Source: Psychromicrobium lacuslunae
GTDB lineage: Bacteria; Actinomycetota; Actinomycetes; Actinomycetales; Micrococcaceae
Reading direction: 5' to 3'
Length of the DNA: 64,000 nucleotides
NCBI RefSeq assembly: GCF_000950575.1
Contig: NZ_CP011005.1
Location: 806,001 to 870,000 of the forward strand
Under the pieces are notes generated by a model. That model saw only the letters and a list, made by a program, of their open reading frames with translations. It searched no databases and had not been told where the DNA came from. Below, piece by piece: positions 7,826-16,348 of this stretch. The position numbers were made by a program, and so were the translations under genes. The stretch's first letter is position 1, and every line of letters starts with the position of its first letter.

Positions 7826-9175
7826 GTGTCTGGGTTCAATGATGGTTCGGTTCCGGAAAACGAGTCGTTGAGTGCTCCGCTAATCGCCGTGCAACGCCGC
7901 ACCGTTGGGGTGCTGGCTGGCGCTCAGCTACTTGGCGGCGTCGGCAATGGCGCAGCGCTTTCCATTGGCTCGCTGCTCGCTGTCGATTTGAGCGGTTCCG
8001 AGGCCTGGGCTGGCTCGATCACCACCGTGCTGACCCTTGCCGCTGCCTTTACCGCGCTGCCGATGGCGACTCTGGCCGCCCGGCGTGGTCGGCGGATTTC
8101 GCTGGTCAGCTGCCTCAGTATCGCCCTGTTAGGGGCTGTGCTGATGATCCTGGCTGCCTCGCTGCGTTCTTTCCCGCTGTTACTGTTGGGCGGTATTGCG
8201 ATGGGGCTGAGCACCACGGCTAACTTGCAGTCGAGGTTTGCGGCCACCGATCTGGCATCCCCGCAGCATCGCGGTCGGGATCTTTCCATTGTGGTCTGGG
8301 CGACCACTGTCGGGGCGGTGACTGGACCGAATCTGGTCAAAGCCGGAGCGCAACTCGGCAGCTTTTTCGGGCTACCTGAAATGGCTGGCCCCTTCTTGTT
8401 TTCAGCCGCCGCACTACTCTGCGCGATTACCTTGCTCAGTCTTGCGCTACGCCCCGATCCGTTGCGGTTGGCGCAACGCAGCCAGGCCTTGACTGCGCGG
8501 AGCGCGGCCACGCCGAGTGCTGTCGGTGGCTGGCCCGGTCGTTCCTTAAGGACCGGGCTCGCCGCCATTCGAACCTCGCCCAGAGCGCTGATGGCGTTGC
8601 TGGCGGTGATCGGTTCGCACGTCGTGATGGTCTCGGTGATGTCAATGACGCCCCTGCATCTGCAACAGCTGGACGCACATTCGGCGATGGGCCATCACGG
8701 CACTGACGTGCTGGCCGTGATTGGTTTCAGCATTTCGCTGCACATCGCTGGCATGTTCGCGCTATCGCCGCTCTTTGGCTGGCTGAGCGACCGTTTCGGC
8801 AGACTTCAGGTTATTGCCGCCGGACAGCTGTTACTGCTGGGCTCTGCTGCTATTGCAGGTTTTGGGCAGCAAGACAGCACCTCGGTAACCGTTGGCCTGG
8901 TGTTGCTGGGCCTGGGCTGGTCGGCTTCGACCATTGCCGGGGCGACGCTATTGAGCGAAAGCGTCGCCCCGGAAAGTCGGGTACTCACCCAGGGGGTGTC
9001 AGACACCCTGATGGGGTTTACCGCGGCGATTGGCAGCATTCTGGCTGGTCTGGCCTTGGCCTATTGGGGTTACAGCGGACTGAACCTGATCGCCGCACTG
9101 CTGGTGCTGGCGGTTTTGCTCTGGCTGGCCTTGGTCAGCCGGGCGACCCGTTTCGCAACAGCCCCCGTAGAGTAG
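7826..9175 (+). CDS. MFS transporter, drug-efflux type
   Basis: A 449-aa major facilitator with about 12 hydrophobic helices and a long central loop between helices 6 and 7 (about residues 210-245). Visible MFS features are the loop 2-3 motif AARRGRR (about residue 90) and the related loop 8-9 motif GWLSDRFGR (about residue 318). The overall pattern resembles actinobacterial efflux MFS proteins; the substrate cannot be deduced. The start is GTG at 7826. Its 3' end overlaps the convergent peptidase gene by 41 bp, so read-through transcripts would be mutually antisense. Confidence 0.85.
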   Translation: MSGFNDGSVPENESLSAPLIAVQRRTVGVLAGAQLLGGVGNGAALSIGSLLAVDLSGSEAWAGSITTVLTLAAAFTALPMATLAARRGRRISLVSCLSIALLGAVLMILAASLRSFPLLLLGGIAMGLSTTANLQSRFAATDLASPQHRGRDLSIVVWATTVGAVTGPNLVKAGAQLGSFFGLPEMAGPFLFSAAALLCAITLLSLALRPDPLRLAQRSQALTARSAATPSAVGGWPGRSLRTGLAAIRTSPRALMALLAVIGSHVVMVSVMSMTPLHLQQLDAHSAMGHHGTDVLAVIGFSISLHIAGMFALSPLFGWLSDRFGRLQVIAAGQLLLLGSAAIAGFGQQDSTSVTVGLVLLGLGWSASTIAGATLLSESVAPESRVLTQGVSDTLMGFTAAIGSILAGLALAYWGYSGLNLIAALLVLAVLLWLALVSRATRFATAPVE

Positions 9176-10436
9176 CGAAAATCTTCTCGCCATCAGCCCG
9201 CAGACCGTCGTGGTGGTATTCGCCAGTTTCCCAAAGTTGCAGACCTTGTACTGCCCGGGCGGTCTGCACCGCTAGGCCGTGATCGACGTAGATGTCATCG
9301 AAGTAGGCGGTGGCAGCAACCGGGACCTGGTTATGGGCGAGCTGGTCTAGATCATAAAGATCAGGCCAGTCGTCTTTTTGGGCGATCAATTCGGCTACTT
9401 CCTGAAGCGGTTGCAAAGCCGGATCCTCGTCAAAATACCAGGGCATAATCGCCTCACCGGTAAATCTAAACGGGATGGAGTCCGGAGCGAAATCGCCGCG
9501 TTCAGCCGCAATCCGAGCCGCCGACCAGTTGCTTGCTGCGCCTTGCCCATAGCAAGCCTCATGCAGCACAGCGTAGAGCGGGTTCTGTGCGTAGGAAACG
9601 ATCGAGGAGACCTGGGCCAGGAAGGCATCTGAAAGCCTAAGTCCGGCCGGGGTTTCTACAAAGGCGTCTTCCAGCAGGTAATGCAGCCCATCAATCCTGC
9701 TGTTTCCGCCGAGAAAGGAGCCGAGCATTTGAAAACGGTGTGCGCTGAGCCGTTCCCCGGTGGGAAGCAGCTCGATGACCTGACTCAGGTGTTGCGCGAT
9801 CCGCTGGGCCAATGGCTGATCTTCCGGATAACGTTCAAAATACTCATCGTTCCGAGCAGCGGTGCGCTGATAGGTGGCCCTATAGACCTGGTCGGGGTGC
9901 CCCTGCAGTGGGCCTAGGCCAGCGGTGATGAAAACCTCGCGGAGCCCTTCCGGGTAGAAGGAAAGGTAACTCAGTGAGCAGAAACCTCCGAAGCTCTGGC
10001 CAAGAATCGACCAAGGTTCGCTGTTGAGTGCGAACCTAATTGCCTCGGCATCCGCGACAATCGAGTCCGCGCGGAAAAAACTGAGATAGTTGGCCTGCTG
10101 CTGAGTATCGCCACGTAGCGGCAGCGTCTGCTGATTGATCGGGGATGAGAGCCCGGTGCCGCGCTGGTCGAGAAGCAGCACCCGGTAGTCCTTGAGGGCT
10201 TCTTTGAGCCAGCCGCTAGGGGCCAGCGGGCGGTCAGCTCGATGCCCTGGGCCGCCTTGGAAATAGACAATCCACGGTGCTTCGGGGGCATCGTGGCGCG
10301 AGACTTCCCTGGCAAAGACCTCGATTGTCTCACCCTCTGGTTTTTGATGATCCAGTGGCACCGAAAACCAATGCTCTCGGTAAAGATGCTCTTCTCTGCT
10401 GTGTGTTTGACCTAGTCGGTGCTGTGCTGGATTCAT
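9135..10436 (-). CDS. Alpha/beta-fold proline iminopeptidase-like hydrolase
   Basis: A 433-aa cytoplasmic serine hydrolase of the S33 (prolyl aminopeptidase) type, which typically releases an N-terminal proline from peptides. The oxyanion-hole motif FQGGPG is at about residue 60 and LLLDQRGTGLS at about 91. The nucleophile elbow GQSFGG is at about 146, with the catalytic Ser inside it. The GGPG plus DQRGTG combination is diagnostic of S33 enzymes. Its ATG (10436) overlaps the stop of the upstream GNAT gene by 4 bp, so the two are translationally coupled. The true substrate is unknown. Confidence 0.88.
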   Translation of the reverse strand: MNPAQHRLGQTHSREEHLYREHWFSVPLDHQKPEGETIEVFAREVSRHDAPEAPWIVYFQGGPGHRADRPLAPSGWLKEALKDYRVLLLDQRGTGLSSPINQQTLPLRGDTQQQANYLSFFRADSIVADAEAIRFALNSEPWSILGQSFGGFCSLSYLSFYPEGLREVFITAGLGPLQGHPDQVYRATYQRTAARNDEYFERYPEDQPLAQRIAQHLSQVIELLPTGERLSAHRFQMLGSFLGGNSRIDGLHYLLEDAFVETPAGLRLSDAFLAQVSSIVSYAQNPLYAVLHEACYGQGAASNWSAARIAAERGDFAPDSIPFRFTGEAIMPWYFDEDPALQPLQEVAELIAQKDDWPDLYDLDQLAHNQVPVAATAYFDDIYVDHGLAVQTARAVQGLQLWETGEYHHDGLRADGEKIFATLRGLLRNGSPG

Positions 10437-10909
10437 GCCTGTGCTCCGAAGTTTTCAAGAGCCTTCCCGGTCAAACGGAAGGTGTCCCATTCTGCCATCG
10501 GGGCAGCCCCCAGCGAACGATAGAAATCAATTGAGGGCGTATTCCACTTCAAGACGCTCCATTCGACCCGAGCGTAGCCTTGCTCGATGGCAATGCTGGC
10601 CAGATTTTTCAATAACGCCTTGCCGTGGCCACCACCTCGCGCCTCGGGACGAACGTAGAGGTCCTCGAGATAGATGCCGTGAACGCCTTCCCAGGTGGAG
10701 TAGTTCAGGAACCACAAAGCGAAGCCCTGAACGCCATGCTGGTTCTCGGCGATATGTGCGAAAACTTTTGCGGAGTCGCCGAACAAGGCGGCTTCGAGCA
10801 TGGCTTCGGTGGTTTTGACGGCGTTCGGCTCCTTTTCATAGATCGCCAGATCATGGATCAGTTCGAGAATGACGGGCACATCGGTGCGAGCGGCGGGGCG
10901 AATACTCAT
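10433..10909 (-). CDS. GNAT-family N-acetyltransferase
   Basis: A 158-aa GCN5-related acetyltransferase, which transfers acetyl from acetyl-CoA to an amine. The acetyl-CoA-binding motif A is YVRPEARGGGHGKALL (about residues 87-102), followed by WSVLKWNTPSIDFYRSLGA, the typical C-terminal motif of the diamine (SAT-like) branch. The N-terminal part (IRPAARTDVPVILELI) is also typical. That branch often acts on polyamines or thialysine, but specificity cannot be read here. It forms a two-gene operon with the downstream peptidase. Confidence 0.9.
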   Translation of the reverse strand: MSIRPAARTDVPVILELIHDLAIYEKEPNAVKTTEAMLEAALFGDSAKVFAHIAENQHGVQGFALWFLNYSTWEGVHGIYLEDLYVRPEARGGGHGKALLKNLASIAIEQGYARVEWSVLKWNTPSIDFYRSLGAAPMAEWDTFRLTGKALENFGAQA

Positions 10910-10915
10910 TCCTTG

Positions 10916-10921
10916 AGACTA
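10916..10921 (-). promoter_or_regulatory. -10 element of predicted leaderless GNAT gene
   Basis: On the minus strand TAGTCT (10921-10916) ends 6 nt before the ATG at 10909. The AAGGA in between touches the ATG and cannot be a normal SD. Confidence 0.45.
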
Positions 10922-10929
10922 GCCTAGAA

Positions 10930-10948
10930 AATATCCACAAGAGATATT
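10930..10948. promoter_or_regulatory. Possible ArsR-type operator
   Basis: AATATC (10930-10935) and GATATT (10943-10948) form a 6-bp inverted repeat with a 7-bp spacer between the divergent GNAT and ArsR-like genes. It overlaps the -35 of the ArsR-like gene, so autorepression is plausible. Confidence 0.3.
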
Positions 10949-10975
10949 GCGCAACAGTTGTTGTTGATCTAATCT
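10947..10975 (+). promoter_or_regulatory. Promoter of ArsR-like/MFS operon, predicted leaderless
   Basis: TTGCGC (10947-10952), a 17-bp spacer and TAATCT (10970-10975). Position 10982, the A of the ATG, is 7 nt past the -10, the expected transcription start. Confidence 0.55.
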
Positions 10976-10981
10976 GAGTTA

Positions 10982-11569
10982 ATGAACGTTGCCAAGGAGA
11001 CTCCGGAAGTCATCGAGTTAACAGATGTTGCGGCGATGCGCGTACTAGCCCATCCAACTCGTTTGCGCTTGCTCGGGATGCTCCGGACTAACGGTCCGCA
11101 GACCGCGGCATTGCTCGGTGAGATTGTCGATGAAGCTCCAGGCACGGTGAGCTATCACCTGGGCAAACTGGCCTCGGTGGGCTTGATCGAAGAAGCGCCG
11201 GAGGAGAGTGCCGATAAACGTGAACGTTGGTGGCGCTCGCGACATCAGTTCACCAGTTGGAAGCCCGCTGAATTACTCAATGATCCCGCTGGTCTGGCCG
11301 CAGCCACTGCCATGCACCGGGTGATCGTGCAGCACTACGCCAGCTTGATGAACAGCTATCTGGATGTCTTGCCGGAGTTATCCCCGGATTGGGTAGCGGC
11401 TGCGGCGAGTTCTGATCATAGTCTGGAACTGACTGCTGCCGAGCTGGCGGAGCTGCGCGACGAGCTGGATCAAGTGGTCGGCAAATTCCAGGCCCGTAGC
11501 GATCAGCGTGGGCAAAGCAGCGAGACCGAAACAGTCACCGTGATCTACCAAGCCTTTCGCACCCCATGA
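10982..11569 (+). CDS. ArsR-type winged-helix transcriptional regulator
   Basis: A 195-aa regulator with an N-terminal winged helix-turn-helix of the ArsR/HTH_20 kind. The motif LAHPTRLRLLGMLR (about residues 22-35) is followed by a recognition-helix region around GTVSYHLGKLASVGLI (about 56-71). The C-terminal half (about 90-195) is helical and may carry the ligand or dimer function. There is no obvious metal-binding CxC motif, so it is probably not a classical metal sensor. It overlaps the downstream MFS gene by 4 bp (ATGA), so it is likely the local regulator of that exporter. Confidence 0.85.
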   Translation: MNVAKETPEVIELTDVAAMRVLAHPTRLRLLGMLRTNGPQTAALLGEIVDEAPGTVSYHLGKLASVGLIEEAPEESADKRERWWRSRHQFTSWKPAELLNDPAGLAAATAMHRVIVQHYASLMNSYLDVLPELSPDWVAAAASSDHSLELTAAELAELRDELDQVVGKFQARSDQRGQSSETETVTVIYQAFRTP

Positions 11570-12852
11570 ACTACCAGAACGCTGCGAAACATCGAAGCAA
11601 ACGGAGCCTGGTCGGTCTACTTTCGGCGCACGCGGTATCTCAAATCGGCAATGTAGTCACCCTCTTTGCTGTGCCCTTCTATGTGTTGTCCAGTGGTGGG
11701 GGAGGCGTGGAAGTTGGCCTGGCGGCCGCGTTCGCCGCCATCCCAGTGGTCATCGGAGGCCCGCTCGGCGGTGTGATTTCGGACCGGATTGGCTATCGAA
11801 ATGCCAGCATTGCCGCGGACCTGACCAGTGGGATCACCGTGTTAGCGATCCCACTCCTGGCGTTGACCGTCGGGCTACCGTTCTGGGCTTTACTCGCTCT
11901 GGTTTTTCTTAGCGGCCTCTTGGACACACCAGGGCAGACGGCACGCCGTGTGCTATTGCCAGAACTGTCCGCGGCCGGCAATATCAGGTTGGAACGATCC
12001 GTAGGATTTATCGACGGTATGGAGCGCTTGGCCAGCATGTTAGGCGCTCCCTTAGCCGGACTATTAGTGGCAGGATTGGGTGCGACGAATACGCTCTTCG
12101 TCAATGCGGTGAGTTTCGCCGTCTCGGCTTTGTTGACCTGGACAATAGTTCATCCGGTAACAGCAAGTACCTCGAAAAATCCTCCTGAGCAGGTAGCCCG
12201 TTCTAGTTACTGGGCGGAGCTAGCCGATGGCTTTCGTTTTGTGAAGGACAGTCCTTTGCTGCTGGCTCTGACCGTGTTGGTGCTGCTTACCAACTTTTTC
12301 GATGCCGCCCGGATGTCTACGCTGATGCCGCTCTATGCCCAGCAGGAACTCGGTGGCGCGGCCGCACTAGGGTTAATTCTCTCGGTCTTTGGCGGCGGAG
12401 CACTTCTTGGCTCTATCCTCTTCGGATTCCTCGCCCATCGGCTGCCTCGGAGACTGACTTTTGTGCTGTGCTTCACGCTGGCCGGCGGACCGTCTATCGC
12501 GTTTTTTGCCGCAAATCTTCCGCTGGAGTGGCTAGTTGTGGGCTGCGCAGTATCCGGGCTGGCGGCCGGTTCGCTCAATCCGATCCTGGGCACGGTGCAG
12601 TTAGAGCTGGTGCCGCCAGGGATGCGCGGCAGGGTTTTCGGGCTCAGCCAGGCTGGGGCCTGGGCGGGCATGCCGCTTGGTGCTTTTATCGCCGGCTTGG
12701 CCGCCGATACTTTCAGCCTCACCCTATGTTTCCTAGTGATCGGGGTGAGCTATACCGTGGTGACCCTCTCCCCGCTGGCTATCCCTAGCTTCCGAAAGAT
12801 GGAGGCGAAGGATCTGGCCAAGGCGAGGCTAGCCCGAGCCGAAGTTAGTTAA
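11566..12852 (+). CDS. MFS transporter paired with ArsR-like regulator
   Basis: A 428-aa major facilitator with about 12 hydrophobic segments. The motif-A-like GGVISDRIGYRNA lies at about residue 67. The family resembles MFS_3 (enterobactin exporter EntS/macrolide MefA-like) transporters, which are typical partners of ArsR-like regulators in Actinobacteria. The substrate is unknown; drug or siderophore export are the usual options. The ATG at 11566 overlaps the regulator stop, indicating translational coupling. Its 3' end overlaps the convergent helicase gene by 24 bp. Confidence 0.87.
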   Translation: MNYQNAAKHRSKRSLVGLLSAHAVSQIGNVVTLFAVPFYVLSSGGGGVEVGLAAAFAAIPVVIGGPLGGVISDRIGYRNASIAADLTSGITVLAIPLLALTVGLPFWALLALVFLSGLLDTPGQTARRVLLPELSAAGNIRLERSVGFIDGMERLASMLGAPLAGLLVAGLGATNTLFVNAVSFAVSALLTWTIVHPVTASTSKNPPEQVARSSYWAELADGFRFVKDSPLLLALTVLVLLTNFFDAARMSTLMPLYAQQELGGAAALGLILSVFGGGALLGSILFGFLAHRLPRRLTFVLCFTLAGGPSIAFFAANLPLEWLVVGCAVSGLAAGSLNPILGTVQLELVPPGMRGRVFGLSQAGAWAGMPLGAFIAGLAADTFSLTLCFLVIGVSYTVVTLSPLAIPSFRKMEAKDLAKARLARAEVS

Positions 12853-15366
12853 CCGCAGCACCGCGTAGCCCTCTTCGTCTGAAGCATCGAGATCAACTGT
12901 CGCGGTGATTGACCAGTCGTGATTCCCGGCCGGATCATCGATAATCTGTCGCACCGACCAGGTCCTGCTGTCAGTGCCGCTGAGCACGAAGAGCGCTGGG
13001 CCGCGGGCCGCCGAATCAGCGGGGAGTTCATCGTATTCATCCCAGTAATCCTGGAGTGCGTCGGCCCAGCGGTCGGCGTCCCACCCCGCTTCGGCATCCA
13101 ATTCGCCCAAGCCCTGGTAATCATCTCTGGAGGCCAGTTCCACCCGGCGGAATAGCTCGTTGCGTACCATCACCCGGAAGGCGCGTTCGTTTTTGCTCAG
13201 CGCAGGTGGCGCCGTGCTGAGCGAGTCGGTGGCTCCTTCCAGTTCAGCAATGTCCTCGCCCGTGCCGGAGGCCAGCGCCTCCCATTCATCGATCAAACTC
13301 GAATCAACTTGACGCACGGTCTCACCGAGCCACGCAATCAGATCCGAAAGGTCCTCGGTCAAAGCGTTGCTCGGTACTGTTTGCCGCAGCGCACGATAAG
13401 CGTCCGCCAAGTAGCGCAGCACAATGCCTTCGCTGCGGGACAGCGAGTAGAAGCGCACGAACTCGCCGAAGTTCATCGCACGCTCAATCATGTCCCTGAC
13501 GATCGACTTCGGAGCGACCTCGAAGTCACCAAGCCAGGGTGCAGCTTTGCGGTAAGTGTCGAAAGCCTGCCTGAGGAGCTCGCCCAAGGGTTGCGGATAA
13601 CTCAATTCATCAAGTACCGTCATCCGGGCGTCGTAGTCAACGCCGTCGGCTTTCATCGCGGCAACGGCCTCTGAACGGGCATATTTGAGCTGCGCCGAGA
13701 GGATCTGGCGCGGGTTTTCCAGGGTGGATTCGATCACTGAGACGACGTCGTAAGCGTAACTCGGTGACTCGGGGTCGAGGAGCTCTAAGGACGCTAACGC
13801 GAAAGGGGAGAGCGGCTGATTGAGTGCAAAATTCATTTGTAAATGCACGGTAAGCCGTAAGGTCCGGCCGTCACTGCCTTGTTCCTCGGCAGGAATTCGT
13901 TCCAGCACACCCGCAGTCAACAATTCCCGCAGAATGCCGAGGGCCTTTCGGATCAGTCCGAGCTGCTTACTGCGGGACTCGCGGTTCTCGGTGAGTAACC
14001 GCCGGGCCGCGACGAAGGGATTGCCAGGCCGCTCGAGCAAATTGAGCAGCATGGCGTGGCTGACCGTGAAACTTGAGGTCAGCGGCTCCGGCTCGGCCTC
14101 CACTAAGCGGTTGAAGGTTGGTTCTCCCCAGGAGACAAAACCTTCTGGTGGTTTCTTTCTCACCACTTGGCGTAGTTTCTTCTGATCGTCGCCAAACTTG
14201 GCCTGTGCTTTGGCCATTGCACGCACATTCTCCACCACGTGTTCCGGTGCCTGCACCACGACAGTTCCGGCGGTATCGAAGCCAGCCCGACCGGCGCGGC
14301 CAGCGATCTGATGAAATTCCCGAGCCTGCAGCACCCGGGTGCGTACCCCGTCGTACTTACTGAGCGCGGTGAAAAGCACCGTGCGGATTGGCACATTTAT
14401 ACCGACGCCCAGCGTATCGGTGCCGCAAATCACTTTGAGCAGACCAGCCTGTGCTAGTTGTTCGACGAGCCGTCGGTACTTTGGCAGCATGCCTGCATGA
14501 TGCACGCCAATGCCGTGCCGGACCAATCGGCTGAGAGTTTTGCCGAAGCCGGCCGAGAAACGGAACTGAGCAATCAGCTCGGCGATCTGCAGCTTCTCCT
14601 CTTTAGAGCACATATTGATGCTCATTAAGGTTTGAGCACGTTCAATCGCCTCGGCCTGGCTGAAATGCACCACGTAAATAGGGGCCTGATGGGTGCTCAG
14701 CAGCTCCTCAAGAGTCTCGTGCACCGGTGTTTCCACGTAGTAGAAGTTCAGCGGAATGGGGCGTTCCACCGAGGTTACCGTGGCGGTAGGCCGAGAGGTG
14801 CGTTCGGTGAGCTCTGTTTCGAAGCTGCTCACATCCCCCAGCGTGGCGCTCATCAGTAAGAACTGGGCTTGCGGGAGTTCGAGCAGTGGGACCTGCCAAG
14901 CCCAGCCACGTTGTGGGTCGGCGTAGTAATGGAACTCATCCATCACCACCACGCCCAACTCAGCAGCCGCTCCCTCTCGTAGCGCAATATTCGCCAGGAT
15001 CTCGGCGGTGCAGCAGATGATCGGGGCGTCCTGATTAACCGCGGAGTCGCCGGTCACCATGCCGACATTCTGCGCACCGAAGATCTCGATGAGCGCGAAG
15101 AATTTTTCCGAGACCAAGGCCTTGATCGGGGCGGTGTAATAGCTTCGTTGACCAGCGGCTAGGGCCACAAAGTGCGCGGCTACCGCCACCAGAGACTTCC
15201 CGGAGCCGGTCGGGGTGGCCAGGATGACATTGCTGCCACTGGCCAGTTCCATCACGGCTTCTTCTTGTGCCGGGTAGAGCTCGATGCCTCGGTCCAGGGT
15301 CCAGTCGACGAAGTCCTGATAGATATCGTCGGCCGAGGCGGCCGGGAGCTGATCGAGAAGGTTCAT
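12829..15366 (-). CDS. DEAD/DEAH-box helicase, Ski2-like with DUF3516
   Basis: A superfamily 2 helicase of 845 aa from the ATG at 15366. An in-frame extension to 15501 exists but would run into the neighbouring ArsR gene, and its residues look non-coding. Motifs: Walker A ATPTGSGKS (about residue 45), motif II MDEFHYY (a DEFH variant of DExH), motif III LMSATLGD and motif VI HQIAGRAGRAG. The C-terminal half is the long actinobacterial DUF3516-type region. Related Ski2/HelY proteins act on RNA; the target is unknown here. The 3' end overlaps the MFS gene. Confidence 0.9.
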   Translation of the reverse strand: MNLLDQLPAASADDIYQDFVDWTLDRGIELYPAQEEAVMELASGSNVILATPTGSGKSLVAVAAHFVALAAGQRSYYTAPIKALVSEKFFALIEIFGAQNVGMVTGDSAVNQDAPIICCTAEILANIALREGAAAELGVVVMDEFHYYADPQRGWAWQVPLLELPQAQFLLMSATLGDVSSFETELTERTSRPTATVTSVERPIPLNFYYVETPVHETLEELLSTHQAPIYVVHFSQAEAIERAQTLMSINMCSKEEKLQIAELIAQFRFSAGFGKTLSRLVRHGIGVHHAGMLPKYRRLVEQLAQAGLLKVICGTDTLGVGINVPIRTVLFTALSKYDGVRTRVLQAREFHQIAGRAGRAGFDTAGTVVVQAPEHVVENVRAMAKAQAKFGDDQKKLRQVVRKKPPEGFVSWGEPTFNRLVEAEPEPLTSSFTVSHAMLLNLLERPGNPFVAARRLLTENRESRSKQLGLIRKALGILRELLTAGVLERIPAEEQGSDGRTLRLTVHLQMNFALNQPLSPFALASLELLDPESPSYAYDVVSVIESTLENPRQILSAQLKYARSEAVAAMKADGVDYDARMTVLDELSYPQPLGELLRQAFDTYRKAAPWLGDFEVAPKSIVRDMIERAMNFGEFVRFYSLSRSEGIVLRYLADAYRALRQTVPSNALTEDLSDLIAWLGETVRQVDSSLIDEWEALASGTGEDIAELEGATDSLSTAPPALSKNERAFRVMVRNELFRRVELASRDDYQGLGELDAEAGWDADRWADALQDYWDEYDELPADSAARGPALFVLSGTDSRTWSVRQIIDDPAGNHDWSITATVDLDASDEEGYAVLRLTNFGSG

Positions 15367-15452
15367 CACTGCTAAGCCTATCGTCAGCTGAAGATTCGCA
15401 GGGCGGCAGACCTGCAGCGGACTGGCTGTCGGATGGTTCGAAAGTCGAAGGC

Positions 15453-15767
15453 TCAGAGGCTTTCGGCAATCCGCTTGATTGCCGCTAGTCTGCGATCCCA
15501 TTCCTGACCGCTTTGCTCCAGCAATGCAGCTAATTTCGAAAGTTCTGCGCCGAGCGCGGTGTAGCGGAGTTCCTTGCCAAATCGCTGACTGTTGACCAGG
15601 CCAACTTCGGTGAGGATTGCGAGATGTTTTGCTATTGCCTGCCGACTAATCGGCAGAGTTGCAGCGAGTGCCGAGGCGGAAAGGCTCTGGCTGCCTAATA
15701 ACTCCAGAATCTGCCAGCGATTGGCGTCTCCCAGGGCGGCACAACGGCTGACCAGGTCGGTGCGCAC
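15453..15767 (-). CDS. ArsR-family repressor
   Basis: A compact 104-aa winged-helix protein. CAALGDANRWQILELLG (about residues 9-25) and the recognition helix region ISRQAIAKHLAIL (about 40-52) are textbook for the ArsR branch that pairs with SRPBCC (AHSA1) proteins. It lacks the metal-binding ELCVC motif. It follows the SRPBCC gene by 4 bp, so it is the second gene of the operon; in many genomes the order is reversed. The inverted repeat at 16230-16259 upstream of the first gene is the probable operator, giving autoregulation. Confidence 0.9.
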   Translation of the reverse strand: MRTDLVSRCAALGDANRWQILELLGSQSLSASALAATLPISRQAIAKHLAILTEVGLVNSQRFGKELRYTALGAELSKLAALLEQSGQEWDRRLAAIKRIAESL

Positions 15768-15771
15768 CGGC

Positions 15772-16215
15772 CTACTTTTCCAGGAAAGCGATCAAATCGT
15801 TAAGCTCGCCAACCCAGCCACCGCGGTTATCTTCCATTGCCGAGCGAATTTCGGTCTCACTGAGCGCGAGCTTTTCCCATTCGGATTCAGTCACGGTCAA
15901 GGACGTGCCGCCATCCTGCTCACTCAACTCGAACACCACCAGGGTCAGGTTGTCCTCGCGGAGTGGGCCGGTTTGCGGGGTGCGTTCCCAGCGGAACGAA
16001 AAGCGGCTGATCGGCGAGACCTCGACCACTTCGGCGCGCCCCTCGGCGTCGTACTCGTCCCAGCGGAGCCACATTGCGCCGCCCGGCCGCAAGTCGATGG
16101 TGGCGTGGTTGCCGAACCACTGGGCGATCAAATCGGCTTCGGTGAGCGCTTGCCAGACCTTCTGCTGGCTGGCCTGGATCTGTACTGTGCGGGTAATCGA
16201 AAGTGCTTCTGTCAT
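15772..16215 (-). CDS. SRPBCC (AHSA1-like) ligand-binding domain protein
   Basis: A 147-aa START/AHSA1-like protein with a hydrophobic-cavity fold. Typical features are the N-terminal VWQALTEADLIAQWFG (about residues 20-35), the RPGG turn, and the C-terminal GGWVGELNDLIAFL helix that closes the cavity. Such proteins bind small hydrophobic ligands; no catalytic residues are evident. The start is ATG at 16215 with AGGAGGAATC upstream. It is encoded with the ArsR repressor immediately downstream, so it is probably induced when the repressor is released. The ligand is unknown. Confidence 0.9.
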   Translation of the reverse strand: MTEALSITRTVQIQASQQKVWQALTEADLIAQWFGNHATIDLRPGGAMWLRWDEYDAEGRAEVVEVSPISRFSFRWERTPQTGPLREDNLTLVVFELSEQDGGTSLTVTESEWEKLALSETEIRSAMEDNRGGWVGELNDLIAFLEK

Positions 16216-16229
16216 GATTCCTCCTGGAC

Positions 16230-16259
16230 GTAATCTGCAACTATATGGTTGCAGATTAC
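16230..16259. promoter_or_regulatory. ArsR operator, perfect 12-bp inverted repeat
   Basis: GTAATCTGCAAC (16230-16241) and GTTGCAGATTAC (16248-16259) are perfect inverted repeats around TATATG, 15 bp before the SRPBCC start. The core GCAAC-N6-GTTGC fits operators of ArsR/SRPBCC pairs. Confidence 0.8.
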
Positions 16260-16348
16260 CAAATTTTCTGCAAGTCCCCGACCGAATCGTTGAGCGTCGA
16301 AAATAGCGGTACTCTCAAGGCAGTAACTCAACTCATCGTGGAGGAAGT

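Noticed and set aside
15367-15501. N-terminal extension of the helicase to 15501
   Set aside because: It would overlap the ArsR gene by 49 bp, and its residues are not helicase-like. The ATG at 15366 starts the recognisable sequence.
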